Origin: Gordionus sp. m RMFG-2023
Taxonomy: Eukaryota; Nematomorpha; Gordioida; Chordodea; Parachordodidae
DNA length: 64,000 nt
Direction of reading: 5' to 3'
NCBI RefSeq assembly: GCF_954871325.1
Contig: NC_088778.1
Coordinates: 27,079,120-27,143,119 of the forward strand
In this document: positions 47,756 through 59,970 of the stretch, piece by piece
Position numbering within the stretch: the stretch's first letter is position 1
How the letters are laid out: each line of letters opens with the position of its first letter
Program-made: the position numbers and the translations under genes
The notes under the pieces: model-generated
Told to the model about the DNA's origin: nothing
Databases searched by the model: none
The model's input: the letters and a program-made list of their open reading frames with translations, nothing else

Positions 47756-49757
47756 TTTTTTATAATTAAAAGTAAAAAAATCTTTTGAAACTTTATTTTT
47801 TTTTTAAGCCAAAAAGAAAAATTGTAAATTTTAAACAAAAAAAAAATAAAAGTTTTATTAGATTCTTGATTAAATCAATATTTTATACTTTAAAAATGAA
47901 GAGGAAGAATATTTCTTTCTACAGTCTTTTTAAAAAAAATTTATATATAAAGTTTATTAATAAATTGCCGTGACATTATTAGTAATTTATATTATAAAAA
48001 ATAATCAATTATCAGTGCTATTTTTACAAAAAAATTTCTTGGAAATAGGAAATTTTTTTTTGAAAAGTTATTTGGTTTTGAAAATAAATATATATAATAT
48101 TTATCATATTATTATTATTATTATACTTTTACCTCGATGTGCTTCTAATAGTGGGGTTGGAGCGGGGGGTTAAGATATTTTATAACATTTAGGGGGTTGA
48201 CTTCTTAGTATCAGCTTCCATTTTATAATTAAATCTGGCTTGGTCAATACGGCTCGGTGTATACTTCCTTTTTAGCAGATAATGTGATAATATGATAAGA
48301 TGTCCTGCATTCAAGGTTAGCACGAATACGCGGCGAAGCATACGAAATGTGATATAAATATAATAATTTTACATTAGTATGCTTCGTCGCGAATTCGCGC
48401 CAACTGTGAATGCAGGGTTATGCTCCAACCTATCCATTCTAGTTAAGAGTAAAATAGCTATCTTATTTCATTGTTATACAAATTATTATACTTTGTGTAT
48501 AATTCAATATTACCGAAGAAGTGATTTTGGGGGGCTTGAGTTTATAAATTAACCAAAGGAATCTTTATCCTGTGTTAAAACCTCTTTAGCCTTTCGCATA
48601 TAAGGGTGAGTGTAATTTTTTTCTAAACAGCTTTGGAGACGTTTTTTGCAGTAGGTTAACTCAAATAGTTAGTTTATAGGAGCCAGGTTAGAGCTAGCGT
48701 TTTTTATTTTAAAAATTAGCAATCGAGTTTCATTTTGAAAGGCCTATAAAGGTGTCCACTTCGGATAAGAAAAATTTTTTTAAAAAAATATTATCTTCTG
48801 TTAAAAATCAATTTACATCTATTGCTATTAAAAATATTATATAGTTTTAGTTTTTGAGGAATCACGCCAAACCAGTATCTCCTTATTTTCATAAGTTATT
48901 TTTAATATAAAATTAATTTAAGCAAATTTGTTAAATTATGTCTTTAGTTAAGAACCCGTTTACATAGATACCTTTTTATAATTTAAAAAAACGTTGATTT
49001 AACTCAATTCCAGATCATTTCAACATAGTATTCTGCATTCATTGATTGTTTCAACTTGAATATTTGAAAATTATTTATGCATCGCTTTACTAAGATTCTT
49101 ATTACTCATGAAAAGACAAGTTATTTATTTATATTTTCACTATATTTATGTTTTTGCTTATAATATAAACCCAGTTATTTTAAGTACTATAATCATAGAT
49201 ATTAACTCTAAAATATAGTATTTTTTTAAAAAAACTTTGGTTCTGAAAACTAATAGTTAAAAAAATAAAATATTATACTATAAAATTTTTAAATCCCTTA
49301 TATAAATGACAAAATTCTCGTATTAATTTATAATTTAATTAAAACTTGAAGTTTATTTTTTTTAAAATCAATAAATTATATTGTATTTTAAGCTTAGGCG
49401 AGTATATACAATAAAATTTAATTTTGGTAATTTAAAGAATAAGCTTTATTTTATAATAAAGCATTAAAAAACTTTAAATCTGTAGGATATATGATATTAA
49501 AAATTAACTGTTTAAAACATATACCTTTTAATTAATTTACACAATACAAAAATGTATTAATACTTGGCATATAAAAAATCAAGTATTGTGTTCATAAAGT
49601 TCAAAGAGAAGTATTATTAGTCCCATATAGAGTTAGTTAACATTTTGAAAAACACTATTCCATCAACTCTATTCCTAGGAACTTTTCCTAAACTCTCGTT
49701 TGTGCGTCAGCGCTAGATTTCTGTAACATGGTAGACTCAAATTATAGAAATAATAAG
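47756..49757. other. Intergenic upstream of VGAT
   Basis: Apart from the palindromic MITE at 48304-48417, I see no gene. The 62- and 67-codon plus-strand frames at 47785 and 47970 are runs of K, F, I and N codons from A/T sequence. The VGAT promoter should lie in the first few hundred bases. Confidence 0.45.
48304..48417. mobile_element. Palindromic MITE, CCCTGCATTC family
   Basis: Arms cctgcattcaaggttagc and ctgtgaatgcaggg, with inner arms cggcgaagcata and tatgcttcgtcgcg, enclose the loop aatataataattttacatt, as at 32754-32857. It would fold into a long hairpin as RNA. Confidence 0.8.
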
Positions 49758-49759
49758 TA

Positions 49760-50646
49760 GGGGAAATGTGCCATAAATGGCGATGTGTGAAGAATGGCCA
49801 CAACCCTTTAACTTTTTATCTATTGGACCAGTTTTTCTCAAAATTGGGTCAAAATGTGTATATTTAGGATATGTGCTTTACCTTAGTTCAATAATTGAAT
49901 AGAGCAATTCAATAGAAAAAATATTCTAAAAAAACTGTTTTTAGTACCTCTTTCTGGAAAAATCACTTTGCACATTTTTTTGTTTAATGAAAAAATTACT
50001 AATTTAGATTACTGATATTTTATATAAATATTATCCTTAGGCATTTAGCATTATTCACACAAAAAATTAGATTTTAAAAGCTTTATTTAATAGCCATATA
50101 AAGGCGCTTAATAATAATAGAGAGGTGAGTATTGACTGGCCATGTATTGATTGGCCTCACATATTCATATTAAAATGTAAAGCTTTGCAAAACAACATTT
50201 GGTGAAATGGAATGATGAACAAGTAAAATGATAATTAAGATATTAATTTATAATATTATCATTAAATAGATGTGGTAATAAATTGAGATTTTAATACTAA
50301 TTAAATTAGTGTATAATTAATTTTTTATATAACTAAAAAATGTAGAAACATTAACATAGGCCTTTTACAAGTATTTCATATTGTATTATTTTATATTTAT
50401 AATAAAATTCTTAAATAATATATTATGACCAGTTAACACATAGTATGTATTGACTGGCCAGAAAAACAACTTTCACATAATCTCATTTAGCTCATAAAGT
50501 ATTACACATAGAGCTTTGATTCAAATTTTATTTTAAAGATTAATATTAAGGCTACACATTGATATAAAATTTGTTTGGTTAAACATAAATTTTAATACCT
50601 TTTTTTCAAAAAAGCAAAAACATGGCCATTCATGGCACATTTCCCC
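49760..50646. mobile_element. TA-flanked non-autonomous transposon with GGGGAAATGTGCCAT ends
   Basis: Ends GGGGAAATGTGCCAT and ATGGCACATTTCCCC are perfect inverted repeats (about 22 bp with one mismatch), flanked on both sides by the dinucleotide TA, as for Tc1/mariner-type insertion. The 887-bp interior has no transposase frame. The word attgactggcca and variants recur inside (about 50130-50465). Confidence 0.75.
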
Positions 50647-50649
50647 TAT

Positions 50650-51743
50650 TCAATTGGATTATAACAATTAGGTAAAATATGTACATAAATATCATATTAT
50701 TTAATCAATTGATATTGAATAATATCTCTATAAGTGAGTTAAATAATTTTTAATTATAAATTATAGCTGATCAACAAAGTTATTCATCTAACTTCTAATC
50801 ACTGTAAAAATTAGGTGGATGTTCATGTACTGATTTCCCACCCGCATGAACATCAGCGTTTAACGTGAATTTCGACAGATGACACCTTGGATAAGAAAGG
50901 GAGGAGAAATGATGAAACAGGTATCTTGTTAGTAAATCTTAATACTCGATTTTTATAAAATACCCTGAAAATAGCCTTTTAAAAGAAATTATATGATAGA
51001 AATAAAACTCAGAAGAAAAAAAATCTAGCGATGGCTTTTTTTCTTTCTTCTCTCTAAATATTAACCAGTAGATTACAAAAATATCCTACATTCATTTATA
51101 ATTACTATTCTATTGAGAGTTTATGACCTATCTAAAATATAGGGATGTAATAGTATTTGAGGTGAGAAATTTTGCATAGATTTGAATTTCAAATTTTAAT
51201 TAATGGCTAGTTATAGTTGACATATGGTTGATTGATGCATTAAATTTAACATTTTCCATTACTATTATTTTACAAAAGGCCACCTGAAAAATATAGTGCA
51301 TTTTTTATAATTGATTGAAATGTTCAAATTGATTGCACCTACATTATTAGGATATTGCACTCAAATTGATACATATGTAATGTTCCCAGCCTTTTAATTA
51401 ATCCTTTTATATAATTCATACCCATAAAATTTCTAAAAATTTTTTTAGTTAGCGCTATATAGTAAAAATTAATAAAGTTAATTTTGGTGATAGTTGGCTT
51501 GGCTCTTGTTTATTAGAAAAATAAAATTCCGATTAATTTATAAAATATAATTAATCTTAATTATGCAAAGATAATAAATTTTAAAATTGAGCTGAGAATT
51601 TACTATTGTACCTAAATAAAATTCAACCTCCAAATATTATACTCTATTTTTATATATATATTAATCAAGTCATAATTTAATTTAATATACTTTCTATGTA
51701 AATAAAATCTAATGGATTAATATATTCGCTATTTTTAACGATA
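50650..51743. other. Intergenic, no feature seen
   Basis: A/T-rich, without recognisable frames or paired repeats. Confidence 0.5.
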
Positions 51744-52500
51744 ATGGCATCGGTTAATTTAACAAGACCTAATTTTAGTCATGAAATTGTAACGCCCTTA
51801 TCCTATCAAGAGAGTTACGTCTTTCTTATTATCGTTAGCATTTTGCTACCTTTCGGATTTTTAAGAAACGGTCTTAATCCCTGTTTTCTAATACAAGAAT
51901 TCTTATGGAAAAGCGATAAAATTACTTTTCAACACCCACATCAGATATTACCTGATTTGAAAATCTAATGGGTCTTCTCGTCTGCATAATCACTACTTTC
52001 AAGGTTTGTTGGAATATAAAACATCCCAATAATTGCTTTATCCAGGATATGAATGTTATAGAAGTGAAAAATCCAAACAATATTATTATGTATTCTTATG
52101 TTTTTATCTCATTGTTTCATGTATGTATTGTCAGCAAGAAGCTTTATGGGAATTAAATATCCCATTTTTTATAAGATAAAATTCTTTAAAAAAACTAATT
52201 TGGACGGCTTTATAATGTTGTTGATAACTGTGGTGTCCCTTATAACATCTCTACCGTTCCTCGCCAACAAGGGTATTTATTTTTCTAGAGATGGACAACG
52301 CATTTTTAAGAACAAATATTTCATTAAGACTTACGAGAACCTTAAGCTCTTTTTTAACGGTGTATTATCCAATTGTATTAACACGCTCTGTCACATTACT
52401 ATGCTTATTGAGATTGATATTTAATTTGCAAACTTGGTACCTGATATATAAAAAACATAAACCCAGTACTAAAAAATTTATTGTTGCTATATGTTATTAA
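51744..52500 (+). pseudogene. Decayed rhodopsin-class (class A) GPCR
   Basis: Three frames give consecutive pieces of one seven-helix receptor. Frame 1 (51744-51965): N terminus with NLT and NFS glycosylation sites, then helix 1 FLIIVSILLPFGFLRNGLNP. Frame 3 (from 51968): MGLLVCIITTFKVCW, like the end of helix 2 and loop 1. Frame 1 again (about 52090-52270): helix 3 ending VLSARSFMGIKYPIF (compare DRY..I..P) and helix 4 FIMLLITVVSLITSLPF. Frame 2 (about 52340-52497): a helix-5-like VYYPIVLTRSVTLLCLLRLI then KKHKPSTKKF. Helices 6-7 are missing. The coherent order argues for one old gene broken by at least two frameshifts and truncated, rather than splicing, since no GT-AG pairs fit the joins. 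Probably once a peptide-type receptor; family not identifiable. Confidence 0.55.
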
Positions 52501-55500
52501 ATAAAGTTTCCATTAAATTTAAAACAATAATTATTCTGCATGCTATTAAAGGGGGTCAAATGAAGGGAAAATATGTGACAAATTTGCATAATTTTGTCAA
52601 GATTGCTAGCTTATTAAACACTATCACCTTCCTTTTTTAAATATCATACATTAACATTCCTTGCAAGAGACTCAAAAATTTTTGACATAAATTGATATTA
52701 CGTTGTCTATTTCTAATTTAGGCATCTTATTTATCCTTATCTTATTGTATTTGGTAACCAAGCCCTTCGAAGTTTGATATCGGAAAGAGTTAAAAAAATT
52801 GGCATAATATATTATAGGTTTGAAATGGCTATGATCAATTAAGAACATTTAAATTCTTAAAGAGCTGGTCCAAATTACGTTAATCATACAACAGATACAA
52901 AACATATTATATTATTTTGGATAGCTAGCAATCAACATTCTCTTAACACTATCCAAAATTATTCATTACTAATGAACGAATAGCGAAAGTTGCCATTTGT
53001 AGAAATGTTTTATATATTGTCTCCATATCTCAAATTTAGTATTTATGAACTTGAAAACTAAAAAGTTCAAAATACCTTTTAGTTAATATAGGAACTAAAC
53101 GGATTCATTTTTCTGAGGAAAGTCTGAATATAGCTAAGAAGCCATATGCACAAAACTTCTTTGTAATTGTAAGAAACAATGTATTCATGAAATAAAATAA
53201 TAAACAGAAAATCGAGATTTACCCCCCCCCCCCGCGCATACACATCATCCTAACCTTTAGTTTTAAATCAAGTATATAATAAATCAATTTATAATCACCA
53301 CAACTTGGTTAACCATGTAAACAGTTTCAAAAATGTTATTAAATTCTTTCTCAAATAACAATATTTCATTAATTTTAAACTGTTAAAATAAATCTTATAA
53401 TAGAATAACCTATTTTAATGGCTAAATGTCAGCTAATTAAGCTAAATCTTTAGGCGCTTGCCGGAGAAACATTAACATTAAGGCGTTTTAATTTATATTA
53501 GTTCCTTCCAAATTTGCGTTGCTAACTTTTAAGAAATCTCCGAGGCCATAGTGAACGTTTTCGGCTAAATACTTGATTTATTTGATTTTGTAGCCTGCCA
53601 AAATTGGTTTAAAAGGCTAAAAATATAGTAATTACTAAACTATAGTAATAAGCCTATAGTTGTGTTTATGATTATACTAACTCCTTTTTGCCAAATTTAC
53701 TTAGAACAATAAAATTATTTAAACTAACTAATTGTTTGATAATTTTTTTGTATAAAAAATAACCATTACAATTTACAATATGATCATATTTTTTGGTATA
53801 TACATCGTAGGTGTTTAACAAATACAGGACAATGCTTCATATACCCCTCAGTTTTTATCATTTTAAAAACATAAATCAGAGCCTAATTCGAAAGTACCTA
53901 ATGTTATAGAAATCGCTTTCAAGCATGTATAGAGTCCCTAACCTATGATTTTTTAAATTTATATGATAATTATCATATCTAAATTAATAATTAAGGTTTG
54001 TTCAAAAATTTTTTGGATGCAAACCCTGATCAAAAACCTATATATCTATCTATCTCCCAAAGAAAAATTGCGATATTTCTTAACTATTAACTACGAAAAT
54101 TATCAATGCTCTATTATAAACTATCAAAAAATAAAGTGTGAAAGAATTATTTTTAAGAATATGAATAAATTAAAAAACTTCTAAAATATACTATATTGTT
54201 TGGCATGAATTTAGTTTTGCTGATTATAAAAATATAACGAAAAATTATCCAGGAATAAGTTTTTATGTAAAATTATTCAATGACTATGATTATATTGTAC
54301 ATAGGCAAGTTAAGATTTTGCTAAAACAGGAAAGATTTCCTATTAGGTGAGCGTTACCAATCAATTTTATTAGAGGTCTCACATATTTTAGGCCTTTGGA
54401 TATATTAGATTTTATAAAAATAATTTTGGGTTTTAACTTTTTCTTTTAAAAATATTTTAATCATATACGCTATTTAAAGGGTATATACTTTTCATAATTT
54501 TTATTTCAAATCTTTATAGTGATATATTATATGCATTTTTGTGGAAGACGGGGATGTGATGTGTGTAGGGGGAAATTTTTATAAAATTTAAATGATATTT
54601 ACGGGAAGAGACAAATTACCAAAGTGAGGATTATCCCTTGCCCCAACCCTCGCTGCGCCTATGGTAATGTATTGTATGCAATATGAAGATTCGGTATATA
54701 TTTGTAATCTATGTAAGTATATTAAATAGGTCTATAACAGCAATATATTTAGCCATATATCATCTAAAGATTTAATTAATAACCTCACACCCTCCTTAGA
54801 TGCCTGCCCTCTACCCCTTTTTAATAATTTGTAGGCAAAATGCACCACACCCGCTCTTGCTCATTTATACATTGCATGATAGGATATAATTTATTAATCA
54901 GGTCTACCAAACTTTAAAAAAGCTACTTTAATTATTTAATTTTTAAAGATTCTTAAAGGCCAAGATTTGTTAAACCCCTATAATATATATATAATTATTT
55001 TTTTGTGAAAATATATCATAAAGTTAAACACGCTACATTGGGTGGGGAGTGTTGTATCTGTTGATATATAATTGACATTTATAGACGCTCTTCAATGAAT
55101 TTCTAATAAGAGAGATATAACAATAATTTTCCTTTGTTCTTAATTTATATTTGTGAAATACAATTTTTGTTGGAAATTCTTATTATTCTGTTTGGAAATA
55201 AAGGAAATATACAATTTTGAATTAAAGATTATGGTGCAATGTTTAAATATACTTTTATGATAGGGAGGGAGGAGGATCATGTGAAATCATAATTTCTAAA
55301 AGAAGAAATTTAATATAGTGTTCTCATTTCTTTCTGCTATGTATAATGAAAAATTCCGAATTAACTTCTTATTTTTTTTTATCGCCTTTTAAAATTCACA
55401 CATTTAATAGCATTCCATAGCAATTTATAAAATAAAATATTATTATTAAATTAGCAATCCTATTTCATTTTAGAATTCTTATTCTCCAACATATATGGTT

Positions 55501-56066
55501 CAGTACTGTCGGAATGTGGTCACTCGTGGTTAGAAAACGAATTTATTTATTATAAAACTATTTTATTGATTCCATTGACCAAATATTTAAACAACATATT
55601 TCTCTTCAAAACTGTTGTGTTAACAACAACCTTGTTTTTGTTAAACTAAAGTATTTATATTTCTTAAGAATCCCTTTCTTTGTTATCGAATAACTTAGTA
55701 TCACTATATAGATTACAAGTGATAAACAAGTTAAAATATTTTAATTATTCAAACCAAGCTTATTATTCTACATGTCCATATTTTCTATTACATGATATTT
55801 GTGCTTAGATAAAGAATTGAGGCAATTCATTGAATTGACCAATAAGAAAGCATATATAGCGACCCAGCTCTTTCTTGATGTTGTGATCTAATATGAGGAA
55901 ACATAATAGATCTAAAACCTATGTAAGAACGGGATTGTTTATGGACAAAATCTCTTTTATCATCATTTTTGTTTATCTTTAATTATTTAATAACAATTAT
56001 TTTCATTTTTGGATCTAATCTTTTACAATCATTTGTATATTTGATTAATTTCAACCATGTTTACCA
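52501..56066. other. Intergenic, mostly featureless
   Basis: Contains a hAT-type right-end fragment (54440-54663). The 73-codon frame at 53963-54184 (KIFWMQTLIKNLYIYLS..) has mixed composition but no recognisable domain or splice partner. A poly-C run with cgcgcat at 53221 resembles the G/C-run transposon ends. Nothing else is supported. Confidence 0.45.
54440..54663. mobile_element. hAT-type element, right-end fragment
   Basis: G-rich ggaagacggggatg, then aaaatttaaatgatattt, then ttatcccttgccccaaccct and cgctgcgcctatgg: the right-end order of the 28700-29897 family, diverged. Left boundary uncertain. Confidence 0.55.
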
Positions 56067-56384
56067 TTGTATGGTAACTTGCAATACTCAGACTTATATC
56101 GGAAAATAAAGAATAGATTCCATACTGACACTCGCTGTATGTATTTTTCATTTAAATTATCTACTTCACAATTTCAAAAGGCCCCTTTATCCCTTGATAA
56201 TCCTGAAACAAAAGATAGAATATTGATATGTGTGACCTTATTTATTTTAGGTCCAACTATCTTGGTAAAAGATATATCTCCTAACCCAGAGCTAACCAGT
56301 GCTCAAAATGATAATGCCCTAAACTCCATCCCTGTTACCGTCGGTACATCATTCGAATTAAAAAAAACAATTCTATTTATTTAA
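56067..56384 (+). CDS. Hypothetical protein, 105 codons
   Basis: An open frame whose base composition is clearly less A/T-rich than its surroundings, with a mid hydrophobic stretch RILICVTLFILGPTILV followed by KDISPNPELTSAQNDNA. I recognise no family. It could be an exon of a larger gene, a decayed piece of one, or chance. No splice partners were found with confidence. Confidence 0.3.
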   Translation: MYGNLQYSDLYRKIKNRFHTDTRCMYFSFKLSTSQFQKAPLSLDNPETKDRILICVTLFILGPTILVKDISPNPELTSAQNDNALNSIPVTVGTSFELKKTILFI

Positions 56385-57213
56385 TCTGAAATTTAGAATT
56401 TAATATAAATCTGCAATAAAATTTATTTAATTTACGAAATTCGTGTTATAATTTACTTAATTTATAAATATGCTTAATGAAAAATCTTTATTCCCTGCTA
56501 ATTACCTATTTTTTTTTCTTTGCTTAACAGTCTTTCAAAATATTAAATGAAAAGATACTTCCGATCCCCTCTTCGACTTAATTTTAACCTATAGTTATTT
56601 AGACGTCAGCACTCTTAAAATTATTCAAAAAATTTTGTTCAACTTTGATACCTTTTAATTTTTGTTCACGATTGAATTAGAAAATTTAAACTCGCAAAAA
56701 TAAATAATTACTACATGTAATTAAAATCCAAAAGGAAACCCCAATATATTATTAACGATAGAAGAAGATTACCATTTATCATTCACCATTATTTGGGAAT
56801 CACTGCCATCATTCTTCGCTTCCACGCCTCATCCTTCCTACAACTTGGGTTAGGCGAACGCCTTTTTTAACAAAATAAATTACATTTAATCACCAAGACT
56901 CCATAATATATTTTAAGAAATGAAGCGCCAATCTCGTAGTACATAATATCATTGAACACTTCATAAATATGTTCTTAAAAGAATGTATTTTATTTGCATA
57001 AAAACAATTTAAAAAGATTAATTTACTCACCTTATCCAATAAGAATATGTAAAATTTTATTATTGAGCAATTTCTTTTTTAAACTAATATAATCTCTAAA
57101 TAAAATATATTTATATAAAATTTATTTTTTAAAAATATTTTAACAATATTTATAACTTGTATTATTTGTATATTCCGGATTGTATTTCGCGTATTGGACT
57201 GCGTTTTAAAATC

Positions 57214-58812
57214 ATGGAAAAAGGCGACAATATAATTTCTAATGAAATTTTGAAAAATCCTGGACTTTTAGCAAATTTGCAGGACTCAAAAGATTGGAAA
57301 TCTTCTGATTTTATTAAAAGGTACATCTATCACCTAGATATTAAACTTAATTACTTTTTAGTCTCCCATTAGATGTTAGAAGAAAAATAAAAGCCTTGAA
57401 AAGATTGCATTTTAAATATAGTCAAGAAGAAGCAAAATACCATAAAGAAGCTCATGAACTTGAATGCAATTATTATAAAAAATATCAAGTGTTTTTTGAT
57501 AAAGTAAACATATATATAGCAATATTTTATATTTGAATAGAGAAAAAATATAGTAGATGGCTCATATAATCCTACTGAAGAAGAATGCCAGTGGGCTTCT
57601 GATGATGAGGCAGGTGAATTGACGGTAGCATATATACTATAAATTTTTTTCACATAATTCATATTTAGGAAAAAATGGAAAATACATCAATTGATACAAA
57701 TCAAAAACAACTCATTGATATCAATCAAAACCAGCTCAATGATGCTTCTAAAGAAAGTGGTTTATATTTAAACAATTATTTTCAGCTAAATTTTTTTATT
57801 TAGTTAAAGGTATTGCAGATTTTTGGCTAATAGCAATGCAAAATGCTGATGTGCTTTCAGACTTAATAGAAGTATTTTTTATAGAATTTAGATATTTTAC
57901 AAGAATAAATTTAGGAACAAGATATTCCAATTTTGAAGCATTTAAAAGATATTAAGATCATTATGAACAAGGATCCAATTGTAATAGTTATTATATTGAA
58001 ATTATATAAATTTTTTTGTAGGGATACACTTTAGAATTTTATTTTGAACTAAATGATTTTTTTACTAACTCAATATTGACCAAAAGTTATGAATTCTCAT
58101 GTAATATAAATGAAAATGATACCATCCTATTTGAAGGACCAGAGGCAACTAAGTGTGTAGGGTGAGAAAAGAATACACTAAGAATATTATTCACATATAT
58201 TTTTTTTAGATGTGAGATTAATTGGAAACCTGGAAAAAATGTTACCCTAAGAGTGGTTAAAAAAAGACAAAAACATAAAACTACAGGCCAAACCAAAATG
58301 GTAACTAAAAGTGTTAAGACTGAATCCTTTTTTAACTTCTTTGAAAGCCAAGAAAGTATAATTAAATATATAATTAAACATTTATATATGATCTACTTTT
58401 AGTACCAGAAAATATAAATGCTGAAGAAATGGTATAAATTTAAGAAGAATTTTAATTTATTATTAAAAATAGGATGAAGAAATGGGAGAATTATTAGCAG
58501 ATGATGTTGAAATTGGCAATTTTATACGTGAAAGACTAGTACCAAGAGCCGTTTTTTATTATACTGGATATTATACTCCTGTAATTACATATAATTTTAC
58601 TCATATATTTTAAATTAACAAATAATTATCAAATTATGTAGGATGATGATGGGGAAGAGTTATCTGAAGAAGAAGTATTATCGTACTTATTGTGATTATG
58701 TAATTCCATATTTATTTAGGATGATGATGAGGAAGGCTCAGGCGATTTAGAAGGTTATGATAAAATAAATAAAAACATTAACTGTGATCAAAATGGAGCA
58801 TTTATTGTTTAA
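57214..58812 (+). CDS. NAP1: Nucleosome assembly protein 1 (NAP1) histone chaperone
   Basis: Twelve exons, 57214-57320, 57362-57503, 57541-57624, 57669-57759, 57804-57871, 57915-57980, 58022-58161, 58210-58355, 58403-58431, 58473-58580, 58642-58674 and 58720-58812, join in frame to about 368 residues (NAP1L1 is 391). It carries H2A-H2B dimers and assembles nucleosomes, shuttling between cytoplasm and nucleus. Landmarks in order: LPLDVRRKIKALKRLHFKYS (dimerisation helix), PTEEECQW, GIADFWLIAMQNAD, EQDIPILKHLKDI, FFTNSILTKSYEF, FEGPEATKC, CEINWKPGKNVTL, KKRQKHK, ESFFNFF, ADDVEIGNFIRERLVPRAVF, then the acidic tail DDDGEELSEEE/DDDEEGSGD. All eleven introns are 37-61 nt with GT-AG ends. AATAAA at 58850 follows the stop by 38 nt. 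The start is the first ATG after an A/T leader, in frame with an upstream ATG at 57157 that could add 19 residues. It looks intact. Confidence 0.95.
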
Positions 58813-59209
58813 TATTATGATTCAATGTTATAAATATTTAATGTTATCTAATAAATTTATAACTTTAAAGATGATGAATAAAAGCTTCCTCAATATTTCA
58901 ACACATCCAACTTATTAAGTTTTAGCAAAATACACTCCAGTAAATTATAAAATCAACAATTTTGTTAAGTGAATGCCAAAAATAATGTACAGAGTTACAA
59001 TCTTATTTCCTGTCCAAGAACAAAATAATATCTTGTCATGAAATCTTAACCATTAATATTCTTTGCAAAAAAATATATTATTTTTTATTGACATTATATA
59101 TAATGCTATTTTACATATATGTATACTCATTGTTAATTACAATTTTGATGAATTATTTTTCATGATTTTTTATAACTAATAAATATCAAATTTTCCCAGG
59201 TTATATTTT
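58813..59209. other. Convergent 3' flanks of NAP1 and the unidentified minus-strand gene
   Basis: Holds the NAP1 poly(A) signal (AATAAA, 58850-58855). No other feature seen. Confidence 0.5.
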
Positions 59210-59770
59210 TCAATTATATGGAAATATTTTTGATTGCTTCAACGTTTTTATTACCAAAATTATGCTCATTATTAAAAGCGTCATTGAAATTGAGCTTAAA
59301 ATGATGAATATACCACAACTAATTTTTATTGGTCTTATTATCTACAAAAAAAAGAGTTATTTATAAATATAGTTTGATGAATGTGTACCTTAATTTTAAC
59401 ATAATTTGTATAATTCTGATTGACCTTTAAAACTGAAGTTTTTAAATAATATGGTAGATTTAAATTCACTGAAGTTGTGTTATTATGATGATTAATGTCT
59501 TTTTGGATTAAGTATGTCAAATCTTGCCTCCATAGTTTACCAGTTTTGTGTTCAATGAAGATCTAATAGATTTATTATTTAATATAAATTAGAATTCACA
59601 ATATTTTACCATGTTATGAAAAGGTCGAGTGATATGTTTTTGAATTTCAGACTTGTTAAAATTGATGCATACATTGTCTGACCATATTTTCAGATCATTA
59701 TTATCTAAAAAAATTTAATATATAGCTCTAAACTAGAAATGTACTGTACTATATAACCACTTTTTGAAGG
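59210..59770 (-). CDS. Unidentified gene, 3' exons; C-terminal membrane helix
   Basis: Minus-strand exons 59770-59750, 59704-59610, 59562-59389 and 59341-59210 connect in frame through introns of 45, 47 and 47 nt with good GT-AG ends, the same small size as in the neighbouring NAP1 gene. The joined segment (about 140 residues) reads FKKWLYNNNDLKIWSDN, ITRPFHNM, IFIEHKTGKLWRQDLTYL, several N-x-T sites (NNTTS, NYTN) and, near the end, one hydrophobic helix FIILSSISMTLLIMSIILVI followed by KTLKQSKIFPYN and stop. This suggests a single-pass membrane protein with a glycosylated outer part and a 12-residue cytoplasmic tail. I do not recognise the family. Upstream exons probably exist (a short one near 59805-59835 is possible) but I cannot place them. 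Confidence 0.55.
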
Positions 59771-59846
59771 CTGATTCAAATAGGTATAGAAAATAAAACA
59801 ACAGAAAATTTTAAAAAATTGACACTGATTTTGAGGGAACAGTGGA

Positions 59847-59970
59847 TTTCTTAAAATATATCTATTTTTATATTATAAAAATAACTTTAAAAATTTCTTA
59901 AAATATATCTCTTTTTATATTATAAAAATAACTAAAAATTTCTTAAAATATCTTTTTATATTGTAAAAAT
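59847..59970. repeat. Tandem repeat, about 46-bp unit, 2.7 copies
   Basis: Units begin tttcttaaaatat at about 59847, 59893 and 59939 and continue tttttatattataaaaata. Confidence 0.8.

Noticed and set aside
57369-58296. Minus-strand frames at 57369-57662 and 58087-58296
   Set aside because: Antisense to the NAP1 exons, crossing its introns.
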